Below are positions 39,629-48,860 of a stretch of DNA of 64,000 nt, piece after piece. Both the position numbers and the translations under genes were made by a program. Under the pieces are notes generated by a model that worked only from the letters and a program-made list of their open reading frames with translations, did no database searches and had not been told where the DNA came from. The stretch spans positions 2,914,001-2,978,000 of the forward strand of contig OY781965.2 in the NCBI GenBank assembly GCA_963677395.2, in the 5' to 3' direction. The stretch is from G963667975 sp963677395. Lineage in GTDB: Bacteria > Bacteroidota > Bacteroidia > Bacteroidales > G963667975. Within the stretch, counting starts at the first letter, position 1; each line of letters begins with the position of its first letter.

Positions 39629-40987
39629 ATGAACATCAAAACCCGTCTGGCCTTTCAGTTTACCCTTTTCGTAGGTGTGATACTGGTTCTTTTTGCCATC
39701 ACCATCTATTTACTTTCTTCTGGTTTCCGCGAACGTGAGTTTTACAATCGTCTCGAAAAGAAAGCAATGACTTCGGCACTTTTACTCTTAAAAGTAAACG
39801 AAGTGGACAGTACATTGCTCACCATTATCGATAAAAACACCATTCACTCCCTTAACGAAGAGATTGTTTCCATTTACACAACCGATGCAAAGCTTGTGTA
39901 TCAAAGCCCGGGCGATACCATGCAAACTCCCGGGCAAAATTTGTTTCAGGAAGTTCTGATCCACAAAAATCTTCAATATAAACAAGAAAATCGTGAATGC
40001 GTGGCTTTTCTGTATATCGAAAAAGGAAAAAAATACATTGTATTTGCATCTGCTTATGATATATATGGATTGAGAGAATTAAGCAATTTGCGCATTGTAT
40101 TAATTATCGGGCTAGCCATCTCTATTTTGCTCACATTATTTATCAGTCGCACCTTTGCCGGAAATGCCATTTCCCCTTTATCCAGACTGGTAAAACAGGC
40201 GGATAATATCACTGCTTCCCGGCTTGATTTACGATTAGATGAAGAAAACGGCAAAGACGAGATTGCACAACTGGCAATTACTTTTAATCACATGCTCCAG
40301 CGTTTGGAATCCGCTTTTGAGATGCAACGAAACTTTGTTTCCAACGCTTCGCACGAAATGCGAACACCACTCACTGCCATCACCGGACAACTTGAAGTTG
40401 CACTCCTCAAAGAACGCAACCGCGATGAATATGAAGCGATCATACACTCTGTTCTCGACGATATTCAAAACTTTAACACCCTTACCAACGGAATGCTGGA
40501 ACTTGCCCAGGCCAGTATCGACCGTTCATCACTTACGATCAAACCCGTACGCATGGATGAAGTGCTTTTGCAAGCTCAAAAAGATGTTTTGCGAAGAAAT
40601 CCTTCCTACAAAATCAAAATTCAGTTTGAACAACTGCCTGACGACGATTCTCTACTCACAATTTCGGGCAGCGAAAATCTGATGAAGATCGCCATGATCA
40701 ATCTGATGGAAAACGGATGCAAATTCTCATCTGACTCCACTGCAATCATCAATATATCTTTCGATTACAACCATCTGCAACTTGAAATCATCGACAACGG
40801 TATCGGCATTCCTGTCGATGAACAAAATCAAATCTTCGAACCTTTTTATCGCGCTACAAACACCAAAGATCAAAAAGGACACGGCATTGGTCTCTCGCTC
40901 GTACACCGGATAATCCAGCTCCATCAGGCACAAATCAGCCTCCAGTCAGAACTTCATAAAGGCACACGGATTAAAATTATCTTTTGA
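39629..40987 (+). CDS. HAMP-containing sensor histidine kinase
   Basis: The 452-residue protein has two membrane helices (about 9-30 and 152-172) flanking a periplasmic sensor of some 120 residues. It then has HAMP (SPLSRLVKQADNITASRLDLRL), HisKA with NASHEMRTPLTAITGQLEVAL near residue 243, and HATPase (MINLMENGCKFSSDS, IIDNGIGIP, GHGIGLSLVHRIIQLH). This is a classic CusS/QseC-like architecture paired with the OmpR-type regulator just upstream. The ligand of the sensor is unknown. Confidence 0.94.
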   Translation: MNIKTRLAFQFTLFVGVILVLFAITIYLLSSGFREREFYNRLEKKAMTSALLLLKVNEVDSTLLTIIDKNTIHSLNEEIVSIYTTDAKLVYQSPGDTMQTPGQNLFQEVLIHKNLQYKQENRECVAFLYIEKGKKYIVFASAYDIYGLRELSNLRIVLIIGLAISILLTLFISRTFAGNAISPLSRLVKQADNITASRLDLRLDEENGKDEIAQLAITFNHMLQRLESAFEMQRNFVSNASHEMRTPLTAITGQLEVALLKERNRDEYEAIIHSVLDDIQNFNTLTNGMLELAQASIDRSSLTIKPVRMDEVLLQAQKDVLRRNPSYKIKIQFEQLPDDDSLLTISGSENLMKIAMINLMENGCKFSSDSTAIINISFDYNHLQLEIIDNGIGIPVDEQNQIFEPFYRATNTKDQKGHGIGLSLVHRIIQLHQAQISLQSELHKGTRIKIIF

Positions 40988-41084
40988 AACCAACATAATA
41001 AAATCTCTGTGAATTTGCATTCAAAGGGGCTTTTTCCTGCTGGGATACAAACCCTGTCTTTCGCTTTTGAGAAGGAATAATTTG

Positions 41085-41092
41085 TACTTTTG
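41085..41092 (+). promoter_or_regulatory. Candidate -7 element (TACTTTTG) of folD
   Basis: TACTTTTG fits TAnnTTTG and lies 84 bases before the folD ATG. A TTTG at 41066-41069 is only 15 bases upstream. Confidence 0.4.
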
Positions 41093-41175
41093 AGATTATT
41101 TTTCACCAACCATACTCTTTGTATATCATATTAAAAAACAACTCTATAACAAAGAGGATATAAACAAATCAGAAG

Positions 41176-42042
41176 ATGAATCATAAACAAATAATACTCG
41201 ACGGGAAAGCTCTGTCAAAAGAAATTGAGGCTGATTTAAAATTGAGGGTAGAAAGGATCATTAACATAACCGGGAAAATCCCGGTATTGGCAACCATTTT
41301 AGTTGGAAATGACCCATCCTCAGAAATATATGTAAAAATGAAAGGAAATGCCTGTGAGCGGGTTGGCATGACTTCATTAAAAGTCCACTTACCGGAAAAT
41401 ACAACAACTGAAGAACTGTTAGCAGAAATTAAAAAATTAAACAACAACGACAATATTTGTGGCATCTTATTACAACACCCGGTTCCGGAACAAATTGAGG
41501 AACGGGTCTGCTTTGATATGATCGCAATTGACAAAGATGTTGACGGAGTAACGTGCCTTGGCTTTGGACGAATGTCGATGAATGAACCAGCATACGGAAG
41601 TGCAACCCCAGCTGGAATAATGGAATTAATAAAACATTATAAATTACCAGTTGAAGGGAAGCACGCAGTCGTTGTTGGTCGTAGCCCAATTTTAGGTAAA
41701 CCAATCGCGATGATGCTTTTAAATGAAAATGCTACAGTAACAATTTGCCATTCAAAAACCAAAAACCTGCCTGAAATAATCAAACAGGCAGATATTATTG
41801 TGGGAGCCGTTGGAAAGCCTGAATTTATAAAAGCGGATTGGATTAAAGATAATTCAATCGTGATTGATGCAGGATACCACAAAGGAGGAATGGGAGATAT
41901 TGAAATCGAAAAAGTAAAAGAGAAAGTATTCGCTTACACACCCGTACCCGGAGGAGTTGGTCCAATGACCATTGCCAAATTAATATCCCAAACAGTCGAA
42001 TCCGCCGAAAGGAAGATAAAAAGCAAACACGCTATCGAATAG
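41176..42042 (+). CDS. folD: bifunctional methylenetetrahydrofolate dehydrogenase/cyclohydrolase
   Basis: The 288-residue protein has the FolD substrate motif EIYVKMKGNACERVGM with the catalytic Lys near residue 55. GILLQHPVPEQIEE and DKDVDGVTCLGFGRM follow. The NADP-binding VVGRSPILGKPIAMMLL lies near 162, and the C-terminal signature is PVPGGVGPMTIAKL near 255. The enzyme interconverts 5,10-methylene-, methenyl- and 10-formyl-tetrahydrofolate for purine and other one-carbon reactions. It is monocistronic. Confidence 0.95.
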   Translation: MNHKQIILDGKALSKEIEADLKLRVERIINITGKIPVLATILVGNDPSSEIYVKMKGNACERVGMTSLKVHLPENTTTEELLAEIKKLNNNDNICGILLQHPVPEQIEERVCFDMIAIDKDVDGVTCLGFGRMSMNEPAYGSATPAGIMELIKHYKLPVEGKHAVVVGRSPILGKPIAMMLLNENATVTICHSKTKNLPEIIKQADIIVGAVGKPEFIKADWIKDNSIVIDAGYHKGGMGDIEIEKVKEKVFAYTPVPGGVGPMTIAKLISQTVESAERKIKSKHAIE

Positions 42043-42117
42043 ATTATAACTGCCAGATATATCTTTTTTGACTCAGCCAGTTAAACACCTATCTTACACG
42101 TAACACTGCAAAGCTAT

Positions 42118-42906
42118 ATGCCTACACTTTACCATATCGACGCTTTCACGCAAAATCTCTTCGAAGGCAATCCTGCCGCAGTTTGCCAATTAGAGCAATG
42201 GCTTTCTGATGACAAATTGCAAGCAATCGCAAGCGAAAACTTTTTACCGGAAACCGCTTTTTTTGTAGCACTGAGTAATCCTGGACATTACCATATTCGC
42301 TGGTTTACCCCTGATATTGAAATGGATTTGTGTGGTCACGCTACATTGGCAACAGCTCATGTTATATTTAATCATCTGAATTTTGAGGGAAAGAATATAA
42401 CTTTTCAGTCTGCCAGTGGTACTTTACATGTAAGTAAAGAAGGTGATTTTCTCACGCTCGATTTTCCGTCACGTATGCCTGAAAAAACCAAACTCCCCGA
42501 GATTATTGCAAAAGGAATTGGAATAAAACCACTTGAGGTCTATAAATCGAGAGATTATGTTTTAATTTATGATTGTGAGCAAACTATCCGAAATATCAAC
42601 CCTAATCAACAAATTTTAAATCAGATAAATCTTGACCCAGGCGGCATCATCGTAACAGCCAAGGGCAATAATGTGGACTTTGTTTCCCGTTTTTTCACAC
42701 CTCAGGCTTCCATTTTTGAGGATCCGGTTACCGGATCAGCTCATTGTTCTTTAATTCCGTTTTGGAGCGCACGTTTAGGGAAACAAGAGCTTACAGCCAT
42801 CCAGGTATCTAAACGCGAAGGATATTTGAAATGTGTAAATTCCGGTTCAAGCGTAAAAATAAGTGGTCGTTGCTGCACATTCTCAATCGGACAAATATTC
42901 TTATAA
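42118..42906 (+). CDS. PhzF family epimerase/isomerase-like protein
   Basis: The 262-residue protein begins MPTLYHIDAFTQNLFEGNPAAVCQLEQWLSDDKLQ. It has SENFLPETAFFV, with the catalytic Glu near residue 46, then IRWFTPDIEMDLCGHATLATAHVIF. The second-half motif is SRFFTPQASIFEDPVTGSAHCSLIPFW. This is the PhzF fold of two diaminopimelate-epimerase-like halves. Despite the name, most members have no link to phenazines, and no phenazine genes are nearby, so the reaction is unknown. Confidence 0.9.
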   Translation: MPTLYHIDAFTQNLFEGNPAAVCQLEQWLSDDKLQAIASENFLPETAFFVALSNPGHYHIRWFTPDIEMDLCGHATLATAHVIFNHLNFEGKNITFQSASGTLHVSKEGDFLTLDFPSRMPEKTKLPEIIAKGIGIKPLEVYKSRDYVLIYDCEQTIRNINPNQQILNQINLDPGGIIVTAKGNNVDFVSRFFTPQASIFEDPVTGSAHCSLIPFWSARLGKQELTAIQVSKREGYLKCVNSGSSVKISGRCCTFSIGQIFL

Positions 42907-43010
42907 CATACTGATTATTTGAATTATAAAAGACCACTATTTCATCTAACTTCTCTTCTTATTAAAAGGTTAAGATTGAGGATTTGTATAACCTTTCCCT
43001 TAAAAAATCG

Positions 43011-43018
43011 TACTTTTG
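43011..43018 (+). promoter_or_regulatory. -7 element (TACTTTTG) that fixes the DUF502 start
   Basis: TACTTTTG ends 16 bases before the ATG at 43035. A further in-frame ATG at 42984 lies upstream of this element, so it would not be on the transcript. Confidence 0.5.
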
Positions 43019-43034
43019 CGAAAATAGCCCTTTC

Positions 43035-43634
43035 ATGCAATTCAACCTCAAAAAATTTATCCAAAAGTTTTTCAGTTATTTTCTACAGGGAATACTATAC
43101 ATTGCTCCCCTTGGAGCTACAATTTTTGTAATCGTAGTCACCTTTCGTTTTGTTGACGATACAACCAGCAGTGTGATTAAGGCTATTTTTCATCGCTCCA
43201 TTCCTGGTTTAGGTATTGTGATGATGGTTATTTTCATCACTTTAATCGGGATATTTGGAAAATCAATCATTGCCCGTCCATTGTCAGCTATGGTTCATTC
43301 TATTCTGGATAAAACTCCGTTTGTAAAAATCATCTACACATCCATCAAAGACCTTTTATCAGCCTTTGTTGGTCAGAAAAAGAAATTCACCGAACCAGTT
43401 CTGGTTAAAATGTATAACGATTCAAACGTCAGTAAACTAGGATTTATCACTCAGAAAGATCTGAGTAGTTTGGGCATTCCAAAAGGAATGATTGCAGTTT
43501 ATTTACCTCACTCGTACAATTTCTCCGGAAACTTGTTTATAGTTCCGTCCGAAAACGTAACTCCAATAAATGCTTCATCCACCGAAGTCATGAAATTCAT
43601 CGTATCGGGTGGAATAACTGAAATTAATGATTAA
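43035..43634 (+). CDS. DUF502 family membrane protein
   Basis: From the ATG at 43035 the protein is 199 residues (MQFNLKKFIQKFFSYFLQGILYIAPLGATIFVIVVTF). It has two transmembrane helices near the N-terminus (about 17-37 and 58-78), then TPFVKIIYTSIKDLLSAFVGQKKKFTEPVLVKM and IAVYLPHSYNFSGNLFIVPSENV, the conserved DUF502 core. Members are inner-membrane proteins of unknown function, related to plant COV1-like proteins. It begins a tight operon with surE, a small membrane protein, lpxB, a SpoIID-like gene and a comEC fragment. Confidence 0.88.
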   Translation: MQFNLKKFIQKFFSYFLQGILYIAPLGATIFVIVVTFRFVDDTTSSVIKAIFHRSIPGLGIVMMVIFITLIGIFGKSIIARPLSAMVHSILDKTPFVKIIYTSIKDLLSAFVGQKKKFTEPVLVKMYNDSNVSKLGFITQKDLSSLGIPKGMIAVYLPHSYNFSGNLFIVPSENVTPINASSTEVMKFIVSGGITEIND

Positions 43635-43637
43635 GCT

Positions 43638-44411
43638 ATGAAAAAATACAGAATACTTGTAACAAACGATGATGGTATTGATGCGCCCGGCATCCGGAAA
43701 CTTATTGAAATTGCTAAAGATTACGGTAATGTAACCGTAGTAGCACCAGATGCTCCGCGTTCAGGGCAAGGACATGCAATCACGATGAACATCCCGTTAC
43801 GACTCGAAGAACTTTATCGTCAAAACGGTCATACTGAATACAAATGTAGCGGAACTCCGGTTGATTGTGTAAAACTGGCCGAAAAAGCCATTTTAAAAGG
43901 AAATGCAGATTTAGTACTTTCAGGAATTAACCATGGTTCAAATGCATCCATTAATATCATTTATTCAGGGACATTAGCTGCTGTGTTAGAAGCTGCAATT
44001 GAAGGAGTTCCGGCAATCGGCTTTTCGTTATTAAATTGGGCAAACGATGCAAACTTTGATAACGGAGAACAATTCATTCGTCAAATTATCGAAAATGTAT
44101 TGGAAGAAGGACTGCCACAACATGTTGGATTAAATGTAAACATTCCGGATATTCCTGAAAATGAAATCAAGGGAATAAAAGTATGTCGTCAGGCAAAAGC
44201 CTATTGGGATGAAGAATTTGACCTTCGTCAGGATCCCCATAAACGTGATTATTATTGGCTTACAGGTGTTTTTAAAAATTTAGAGGAAGACAATGATACT
44301 GATGAGTGGGCTTTGAAACACGGTTATGTTTCGGTTGTTCCGGTTCAGGCAGACTTTACAGCACACAATTCTATTCATCTCTTCAAAAAATGGGAATCAA
44401 ATGCTAAATAA
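43638..44411 (+). CDS. surE: 5'/3'-nucleotidase SurE
   Basis: The 257-residue protein has the metal-binding start ILVTNDDGIDAPGI with the Asp pair near residues 9-10. VVAPDAPRSGQGHAITM follows near 36, and LVLSGINHGSNASINIIYSGTLAAVLEAAIEGVPAIGFS near 95. SurE is a metal-dependent phosphatase acting on nucleoside 5'- and 3'-monophosphates. It follows the DUF502 gene by 3 bases, and its end overlaps the next gene by 11 bases. Confidence 0.95.
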   Translation: MKKYRILVTNDDGIDAPGIRKLIEIAKDYGNVTVVAPDAPRSGQGHAITMNIPLRLEELYRQNGHTEYKCSGTPVDCVKLAEKAILKGNADLVLSGINHGSNASINIIYSGTLAAVLEAAIEGVPAIGFSLLNWANDANFDNGEQFIRQIIENVLEEGLPQHVGLNVNIPDIPENEIKGIKVCRQAKAYWDEEFDLRQDPHKRDYYWLTGVFKNLEEDNDTDEWALKHGYVSVVPVQADFTAHNSIHLFKKWESNAK

Positions 44412-44682
44412 ATATCCAATAATCAGCGGATTATTAAGTGGAATATTACTTCCACTGTTTTTATTTCTTCTTATGAAATTAATCATAGGAGCTGCTTTTC
44501 CTGATTTTAATAAACCTGAAGCATTTATCGGTGTTTTACTTCCCGGAATCTTGCTTATACGATTATTTTTCAAAGGAAATTATTCTGATATACTTGCAAA
44601 AGTTCATTTTGCAGCTACCGTATTCATGTTTATTCTCTTCTTTGTGTTAAAATCGTACAAACCCGAAATTTTCGCAATATGA
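44401..44682 (+). CDS. small membrane protein between surE and lpxB
   Basis: From the ATG at 44401 the protein is 93 residues (MLNKYPIISGLLSGILLPLFLFLLMKLIIGAAF). It has three hydrophobic helices, in YPIISG to LIIGA, FIGVLLPGILLIRLFF and VHFAATVFMFILFFVL. The frame is open further upstream, inside surE, but the ATG at 44401 gives a normal membrane start. The 4-base ATGA overlap with lpxB shows tight coupling. The function is unknown; a link to lipid A synthesis is only suggested by position. Confidence 0.72.
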   Translation: MLNKYPIISGLLSGILLPLFLFLLMKLIIGAAFPDFNKPEAFIGVLLPGILLIRLFFKGNYSDILAKVHFAATVFMFILFFVLKSYKPEIFAI

Positions 44683-45770
44683 AGTATTACGTGATTGCTG
44701 GAGAAGCCTCAGGTGATTTGCATGCTTCAAAACTTGTAAAAGCTTTAAATGAACAAGATCCCGAAGCACAATTCAAAGGCTGGGGTGGCGATTTAATGCA
44801 AAATAACGGAGTAAAAATTGTAAAACATTACAAGGACTTAGCTTTCATGGGTTTTGTTGAAGTTTTAGCAAACCTGAAAACCATTTTTGAAAACATCCGG
44901 TTTTGCAAAAAAGACATTCTCAATTTTAAACCGGATGCACTTATTTTAATTGATTATCCGGGGTTTAACCTGAGAATTGCAAAATTTGCACATAAAGCCG
45001 GAATAAAAGTTTTTTATTACATTGCTCCTCAGGTTTGGGCTTGGCATCAATCGCGCGTAAAAGCGATGAAAAGAGATATTGACAAACTCTTCGTAATACT
45101 ACCCTTTGAAAAAGATTTTTTTCAAAATCATGGCTTAGATGCTGAATTTGTAGGACATCCCTTGCTCGATGCAATTCAACATCAGAAAAAAAATACAGAA
45201 AAACAGGAAAAACCTATTGTTGCTCTTCTTCCGGGAAGCAGAAAACAGGAAATTGAAAAAACACTCCCGGTTTATCTGAATGCAACTCTTAATTTTCCTG
45301 ATTATCAATTTATTGTTGCAGGTGTAAAAACTCAATCAAATGAGTTTTATCATCAATATATGAAAGGTTATCCTGATGTAAAATTGGTATTTAGTTCCAC
45401 ATACTCTATTCTGGACCAGGCTTATGCAGCAATAGTAACGTCCGGAACTGCAACTCTGGAAACTGCATTGCATAAAGTCCCCCAAATTGTATGCTATAAG
45501 GGAAATTCTATATCATATTTTCTTGCTCAAAGATTTATCAAGGTAAAATATGTATCTTTGGTTAACCTCATTGTGGACAGATTGCTGGTAAAAGAGCTCA
45601 TTCAGAAAGATTTGAATGAATGTAACCTCAATCAAGAATTAAACGTTTTATTAAAGGATGAAGTTTACAGATCGACCATTGATGAAGGGTATAACGAGTT
45701 AATCCAAAAACTTGGAAAATCAGGAGCTTCCGAAACAACTGCCAGACTAATACTCAAAGAACTACACTAA
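44679..45770 (+). CDS. lpxB: lipid-A-disaccharide synthase
   Basis: The 363-residue glycosyltransferase (family GT19) has YVIAGEASGDLHASKLVKAL at the start and FKGWGGDLMQNNGV near residue 32. LILIDYPGFNLRIAKFAHKAGIKVFYYIAPQVWAWHQSRVKAMKRDIDKLFVILPFEKDFF lies in several blocks near 88-148, and VALLPGSRKQEIEKTLP near 180. It joins UDP-2,3-diacylglucosamine and lipid X into the lipid A disaccharide at the inner membrane. Its start overlaps the small membrane protein gene. Confidence 0.95.
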   Translation: MKYYVIAGEASGDLHASKLVKALNEQDPEAQFKGWGGDLMQNNGVKIVKHYKDLAFMGFVEVLANLKTIFENIRFCKKDILNFKPDALILIDYPGFNLRIAKFAHKAGIKVFYYIAPQVWAWHQSRVKAMKRDIDKLFVILPFEKDFFQNHGLDAEFVGHPLLDAIQHQKKNTEKQEKPIVALLPGSRKQEIEKTLPVYLNATLNFPDYQFIVAGVKTQSNEFYHQYMKGYPDVKLVFSSTYSILDQAYAAIVTSGTATLETALHKVPQIVCYKGNSISYFLAQRFIKVKYVSLVNLIVDRLLVKELIQKDLNECNLNQELNVLLKDEVYRSTIDEGYNELIQKLGKSGASETTARLILKELH

Positions 45771-45780
45771 AACAACTCAC

Positions 45781-46965
45781 ATGAAGAAAATAACTCTGAC
45801 CCTCTTCATACTCTTTACAGTACTCAGTTTTTGCTATGCACAACCCGAGGAGCTGAATGTTCGCCTTTTTTCCGAAAAGCCAATCAAAAAACTGAATATT
45901 AGCTGTTTATTAGGAAATTATTCTATTACAGCCAATGATAAAAAGATTAATACACTTGAAAAAGATGCAGTTATTACATTTCAAATTGAAGGAAAAAAGA
46001 TCAAATTAACACGCAAAAACGAAACATTAGGAACATTCAATGAAGTAAGCATAGAAGGGCTCGGTTTTAAAAATATTTTCAAAATATCGCCTACCGAACC
46101 TCAAATCTTAGAGAGAATCTACGATGATGATCTGATTATTTCGGTTGAAAAAGGATATTTGCGAATAATCAATAAAGTTTCTATTGAAAATTATGTTGCG
46201 GGGGTAGTTCAATCAGAAATATTAGGAAGCAGTAATAAACTTGAATTTTTTAAAATACAGGCAATTATCACTCGTACATACGCGATTAACAATATGATGA
46301 AACATTACAAAGAAGGATTTAATCTCTGTGATGATGTTCATTGTCAGGTATATCGAACACGGTGTAATAATCCCCAGATTCTAATGGCTGCAAATACCAC
46401 CGCTGGGCTTGTAATTGTAGATAAAGATAAAAAGATGATTTCTGCTGCTTTTCATTCAAATTCAGGAGGAGAAACAGTTAAATCCGAAGATGTTTGGTCA
46501 TTACCAACTTCATATTTAAAGTCGGTTCAGGATACCTTTTCACTTGCTATGAAAAAAGCCTACTGGATAGAAAAGATGCCTGTTTCAAAATGGCTTAATT
46601 ATTTAGAAAGTACATATAATATAGATATAAATAATGAAAAAATCAGAAATACAGCTTGTAATTTTACGCAAGACACAAGAAAAATTTATTTTTTAAATAA
46701 CATACTGCTAAAAAACATCAGAAAAGACTTAAATTTACGCTCAACTTTCTTTTCGGTGTCAAAAGAAGGGGATCAGATAATTCTGAAAGGAAGAGGCTTT
46801 GGTCATGGAGTAGGACTCAGCCAGGAAGGTGCTATCCGTATGGTTGACTTAGGTTACACTCACGAGCAAATCATCAATTTCTACTACAAAGATACTCAGA
46901 TGATTGATTATCTTGAGCTTAAGAACCAATCAGATATTCAAAACGATCCTGTTTCAGAACCTTAA
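45781..46965 (+). CDS. SpoIID/LytB domain-containing protein
   Basis: The 394-residue protein has a signal peptide (MKKITLTLFILFTVLSFCYAQ). Its SpoIID-type domain is ISIENYVAGVVQSEILGS-like VSIENYVAGVVQSEI near residue 137, KIQAIITRTYAINN near 158, HSNSGGETVKSEDVW near 225, and GRGFGHGVGLSQEGAIRMVDLGYTHEQIINFYYKDT near 335. SpoIID is a lytic transglycosylase acting on denuded glycan strands in sporulating Firmicutes. In non-sporulating bacteria the family probably trims peptidoglycan in the periplasm. It lies 10 bases after lpxB and 38 before the comEC fragment. Confidence 0.88.
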   Translation: MKKITLTLFILFTVLSFCYAQPEELNVRLFSEKPIKKLNISCLLGNYSITANDKKINTLEKDAVITFQIEGKKIKLTRKNETLGTFNEVSIEGLGFKNIFKISPTEPQILERIYDDDLIISVEKGYLRIINKVSIENYVAGVVQSEILGSSNKLEFFKIQAIITRTYAINNMMKHYKEGFNLCDDVHCQVYRTRCNNPQILMAANTTAGLVIVDKDKKMISAAFHSNSGGETVKSEDVWSLPTSYLKSVQDTFSLAMKKAYWIEKMPVSKWLNYLESTYNIDINNEKIRNTACNFTQDTRKIYFLNNILLKNIRKDLNLRSTFFSVSKEGDQIILKGRGFGHGVGLSQEGAIRMVDLGYTHEQIINFYYKDTQMIDYLELKNQSDIQNDPVSEP

Positions 46966-47003
46966 ACTCCTCTTTGTCTGCCACCGGATAATGAATCAAG
47001 GCG

Positions 47004-47270
47004 ATGAATCCGTGGCATGAAATACCGTTTGTTCGTTTATTAATCCCATTTCTGATTGGGATTATACTCTCCGATTCAGGAATTTATATACCGGAAACTA
47101 TACTTTGGCCTCTGTTTGGGTGCTTAAGCATTGCTATTTTAATTTTAGTTTTCAGAGGCACTAAAAGCCTAAGCTATCGTTACAGACTACTCCCAAACAC
47201 GAGTCCTACTATTAAACAAGTCCTGTATGATTTTATGCAGGGAAGAAACTTCCAATTTCTGCATCCATAA
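47004..47270 (+). pseudogene. comEC: N-terminal fragment of ComEC/Rec2-like competence protein
   Basis: The 88-residue frame begins MNPWHEIPFVRLLIPFLIGI and continues with LSDSGIYIPETILWPLFGCLSIAILILVFRGTKSLSYRYR. This resembles the first two transmembrane helices of Bacteroidota ComEC proteins, which are normally some 600-750 residues long. After about residue 60 the sequence changes character (LLPNTSPTIKQVLYDFMQGR) and stops. No DUF4131, competence or metallo-beta-lactamase domains follow in any frame. The end coincides with a long inverted repeat at 47224-47278. It looks like the remnant of a gene cut by rearrangement. A real small protein is the alternative. Confidence 0.55.
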
Positions 47271-47278
47271 ATCATACA
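47224..47278. repeat. Inverted repeat at the end of the comEC fragment
   Basis: TGTATGATTTTATG (47224-47237) and CATAAATCATACA (47266-47278) are inverted copies differing by one A. A GGAAG-AAA-CTTCC hairpin lies between them. It spans the stop codon of the fragment. Confidence 0.7.
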
Positions 47279-47299
47279 GAACCATTGGCAGCATAAAAA

Positions 47300-47322
47300 A
47301 AGAGGGCTTATACAGCCCTCTT
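47300..47322 (-). terminator. Intrinsic terminator after the 481-residue cargo gene
   Basis: AAGAGGGCT and AGCCCTCTT form a perfect 9-bp stem with a 5-base loop. On the minus strand a run of seven T follows, so it serves the leftward gene at 47394-48839. Confidence 0.85.
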
Positions 47323-47393
47323 AGAAAAAATAGGAAAAGTGTGAAATAAAGAAAAATCAAGATGCAAAATCCTTTATGGTATAGTGTTGTTGT

Positions 47394-48839
47394 TTACCTT
47401 CCAACCACCAGCTTTCCAACTTCCTTATTATTTGTATTGGTAAGCAGGATAAGCTGATATGTCCCCGGAAGAAAACGGCGGATATCCAGTTGCATAGTTG
47501 TTTCACCTTCCGGCCATGGATAGGATATTGTTTCTTTGCCAAGGGTGCTAAAGACAAGCAGGCTTGCATTATGATAGGCTTGTGTAGCGGTTATGGTTGC
47601 CTTCTCCGCCACAGGGTTTGGGGTGATGCTTAACTCTTTAATGGTTAAGGGTTCTTTGAGTTCCTCCATTCCTACGGCTGTAGAACAGGGAGCGTCAATA
47701 CAACCATTGGCATCGGTGGCAAAAAACCATGAGTAACCATACGGTGGTTGATTTGTATAATTTCCACAACCTGCTATTCCTCCTTCTTTATACTCAACTA
47801 CATCATCAATACGAACATCAACATAGTAAGGCGATTTATGCAAAAATACAATCTGGTGACTGGCATTTACTTTAAGGTAATAATAATGTGTATATGAACT
47901 GGTTTGTCCTGCAATTATACATTCCCCTTTCGAGCTAACCCTGAAAGCTTCGGTAAAGCTGGATATATAATTCCCGCTAAGGTTATAGGTTGTATCCCAT
48001 AAAACATCGCCGTTTACAGGGTCAAGTTTTGCCAGTTTTAACCCGTAAAGATTCATCCCGATCAGGGTATCCATTGCAACCATAACGGTAGAATCCGGCA
48101 TAGGTTCTACTCCTGCCATTGCACAATTTGAATCAAAGTATTTTTGCCATACTATACCACCTGCCGAATCTAAGCAAACAACAACCGGCAGGTTAGAATT
48201 TGAACCGGATACGATAATATTCGTATTACTTAAAAGCGGAAAACCATCTTCCAGCTTGCAAGAGGATGCCGTATTTAAAATATTCCGTTCCCAAATGATA
48301 TTCCCGTTTTTAGTTACCTTGGTAATATTAATATATGAATCAATAGTACCGTTTCTCCAACCAGCCCCAATAAGATTATGGTCTTTGGTCTCGAATGTTA
48401 CATTTAATCCCCGGCTAATAGAATCTGGTATTGGAGTAATAAGGCTGATATTTAATAAACTGTCATGCCTGTAAAGGGCAGCTTCCACTTTTGAACTACT
48501 AACATAATAATTATAGAATGTATATACTGGGAATACAGGGCTATACCTGTAAGAAGTATTATAAAAACCATAAAACTCTCCTTTGGTAGTATCTTTTAAC
48601 TGGTAAAATCCCAATGAATCCCCATTAGTAGAAAAACGGGCAATAAAGGGTTGTATTCTACTTTGACTTTGTCCCCAAATGTTTTTCCCTATTAATGTAA
48701 ACTGATCGTGGTTATAAAAAATTGTAAAATACCCGTTCCACCCGTTATACGGGGCAAAATTCTTAGCCACATTTAAATACTGCGCATTAGACTGGATTGT
48801 AAGTACTATTAAAAGAATAAAGAGGGATAATTTTTTCAT
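47394..48839 (-). CDS. type IX secretion cargo protein with beta-propeller-like repeats
   Basis: The 481-residue protein has a signal peptide (MKKLSLFILLIVLTIQSNAQ). A repeat-rich body follows with propeller-like motifs such as NITKVTKNGNIIWERNILN, VVVCLDSAGGIVWQKYFDS and AKLDPVNGDVLWDTTYNLSG. A C-terminal type IX sorting domain starts near residue 408: LSITPNPVAEKATITATQA, LLVFSTLGKETI, LPGTYQLILLTNTNNKEVGKLVV. Such signals direct export across the outer membrane by the PorSS machinery and are then cleaved. The role of the body is unknown. It follows the 1805-residue cargo gene after 62 bases and a terminator, so it is probably transcribed separately. Confidence 0.85.
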   Translation of the reverse strand: MKKLSLFILLIVLTIQSNAQYLNVAKNFAPYNGWNGYFTIFYNHDQFTLIGKNIWGQSQSRIQPFIARFSTNGDSLGFYQLKDTTKGEFYGFYNTSYRYSPVFPVYTFYNYYVSSSKVEAALYRHDSLLNISLITPIPDSISRGLNVTFETKDHNLIGAGWRNGTIDSYINITKVTKNGNIIWERNILNTASSCKLEDGFPLLSNTNIIVSGSNSNLPVVVCLDSAGGIVWQKYFDSNCAMAGVEPMPDSTVMVAMDTLIGMNLYGLKLAKLDPVNGDVLWDTTYNLSGNYISSFTEAFRVSSKGECIIAGQTSSYTHYYYLKVNASHQIVFLHKSPYYVDVRIDDVVEYKEGGIAGCGNYTNQPPYGYSWFFATDANGCIDAPCSTAVGMEELKEPLTIKELSITPNPVAEKATITATQAYHNASLLVFSTLGKETISYPWPEGETTMQLDIRRFLPGTYQLILLTNTNNKEVGKLVVGR

Positions 48840-48860
48840 CTTGCGTAAAGATTAAGAAAC

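Noticed and set aside
42984..43034. Longer start for the DUF502 protein (17 extra residues)
   Set aside because: The ATG at 42984 lies upstream of the TACTTTTG promoter element at 43011-43018, and the extra residues do not fit the family start.
45781..46965. Sporulation ability inferred from the SpoIID-like gene
   Set aside because: SpoIID/LytB domains are widespread in non-sporulating bacteria, and no other sporulation gene is present.
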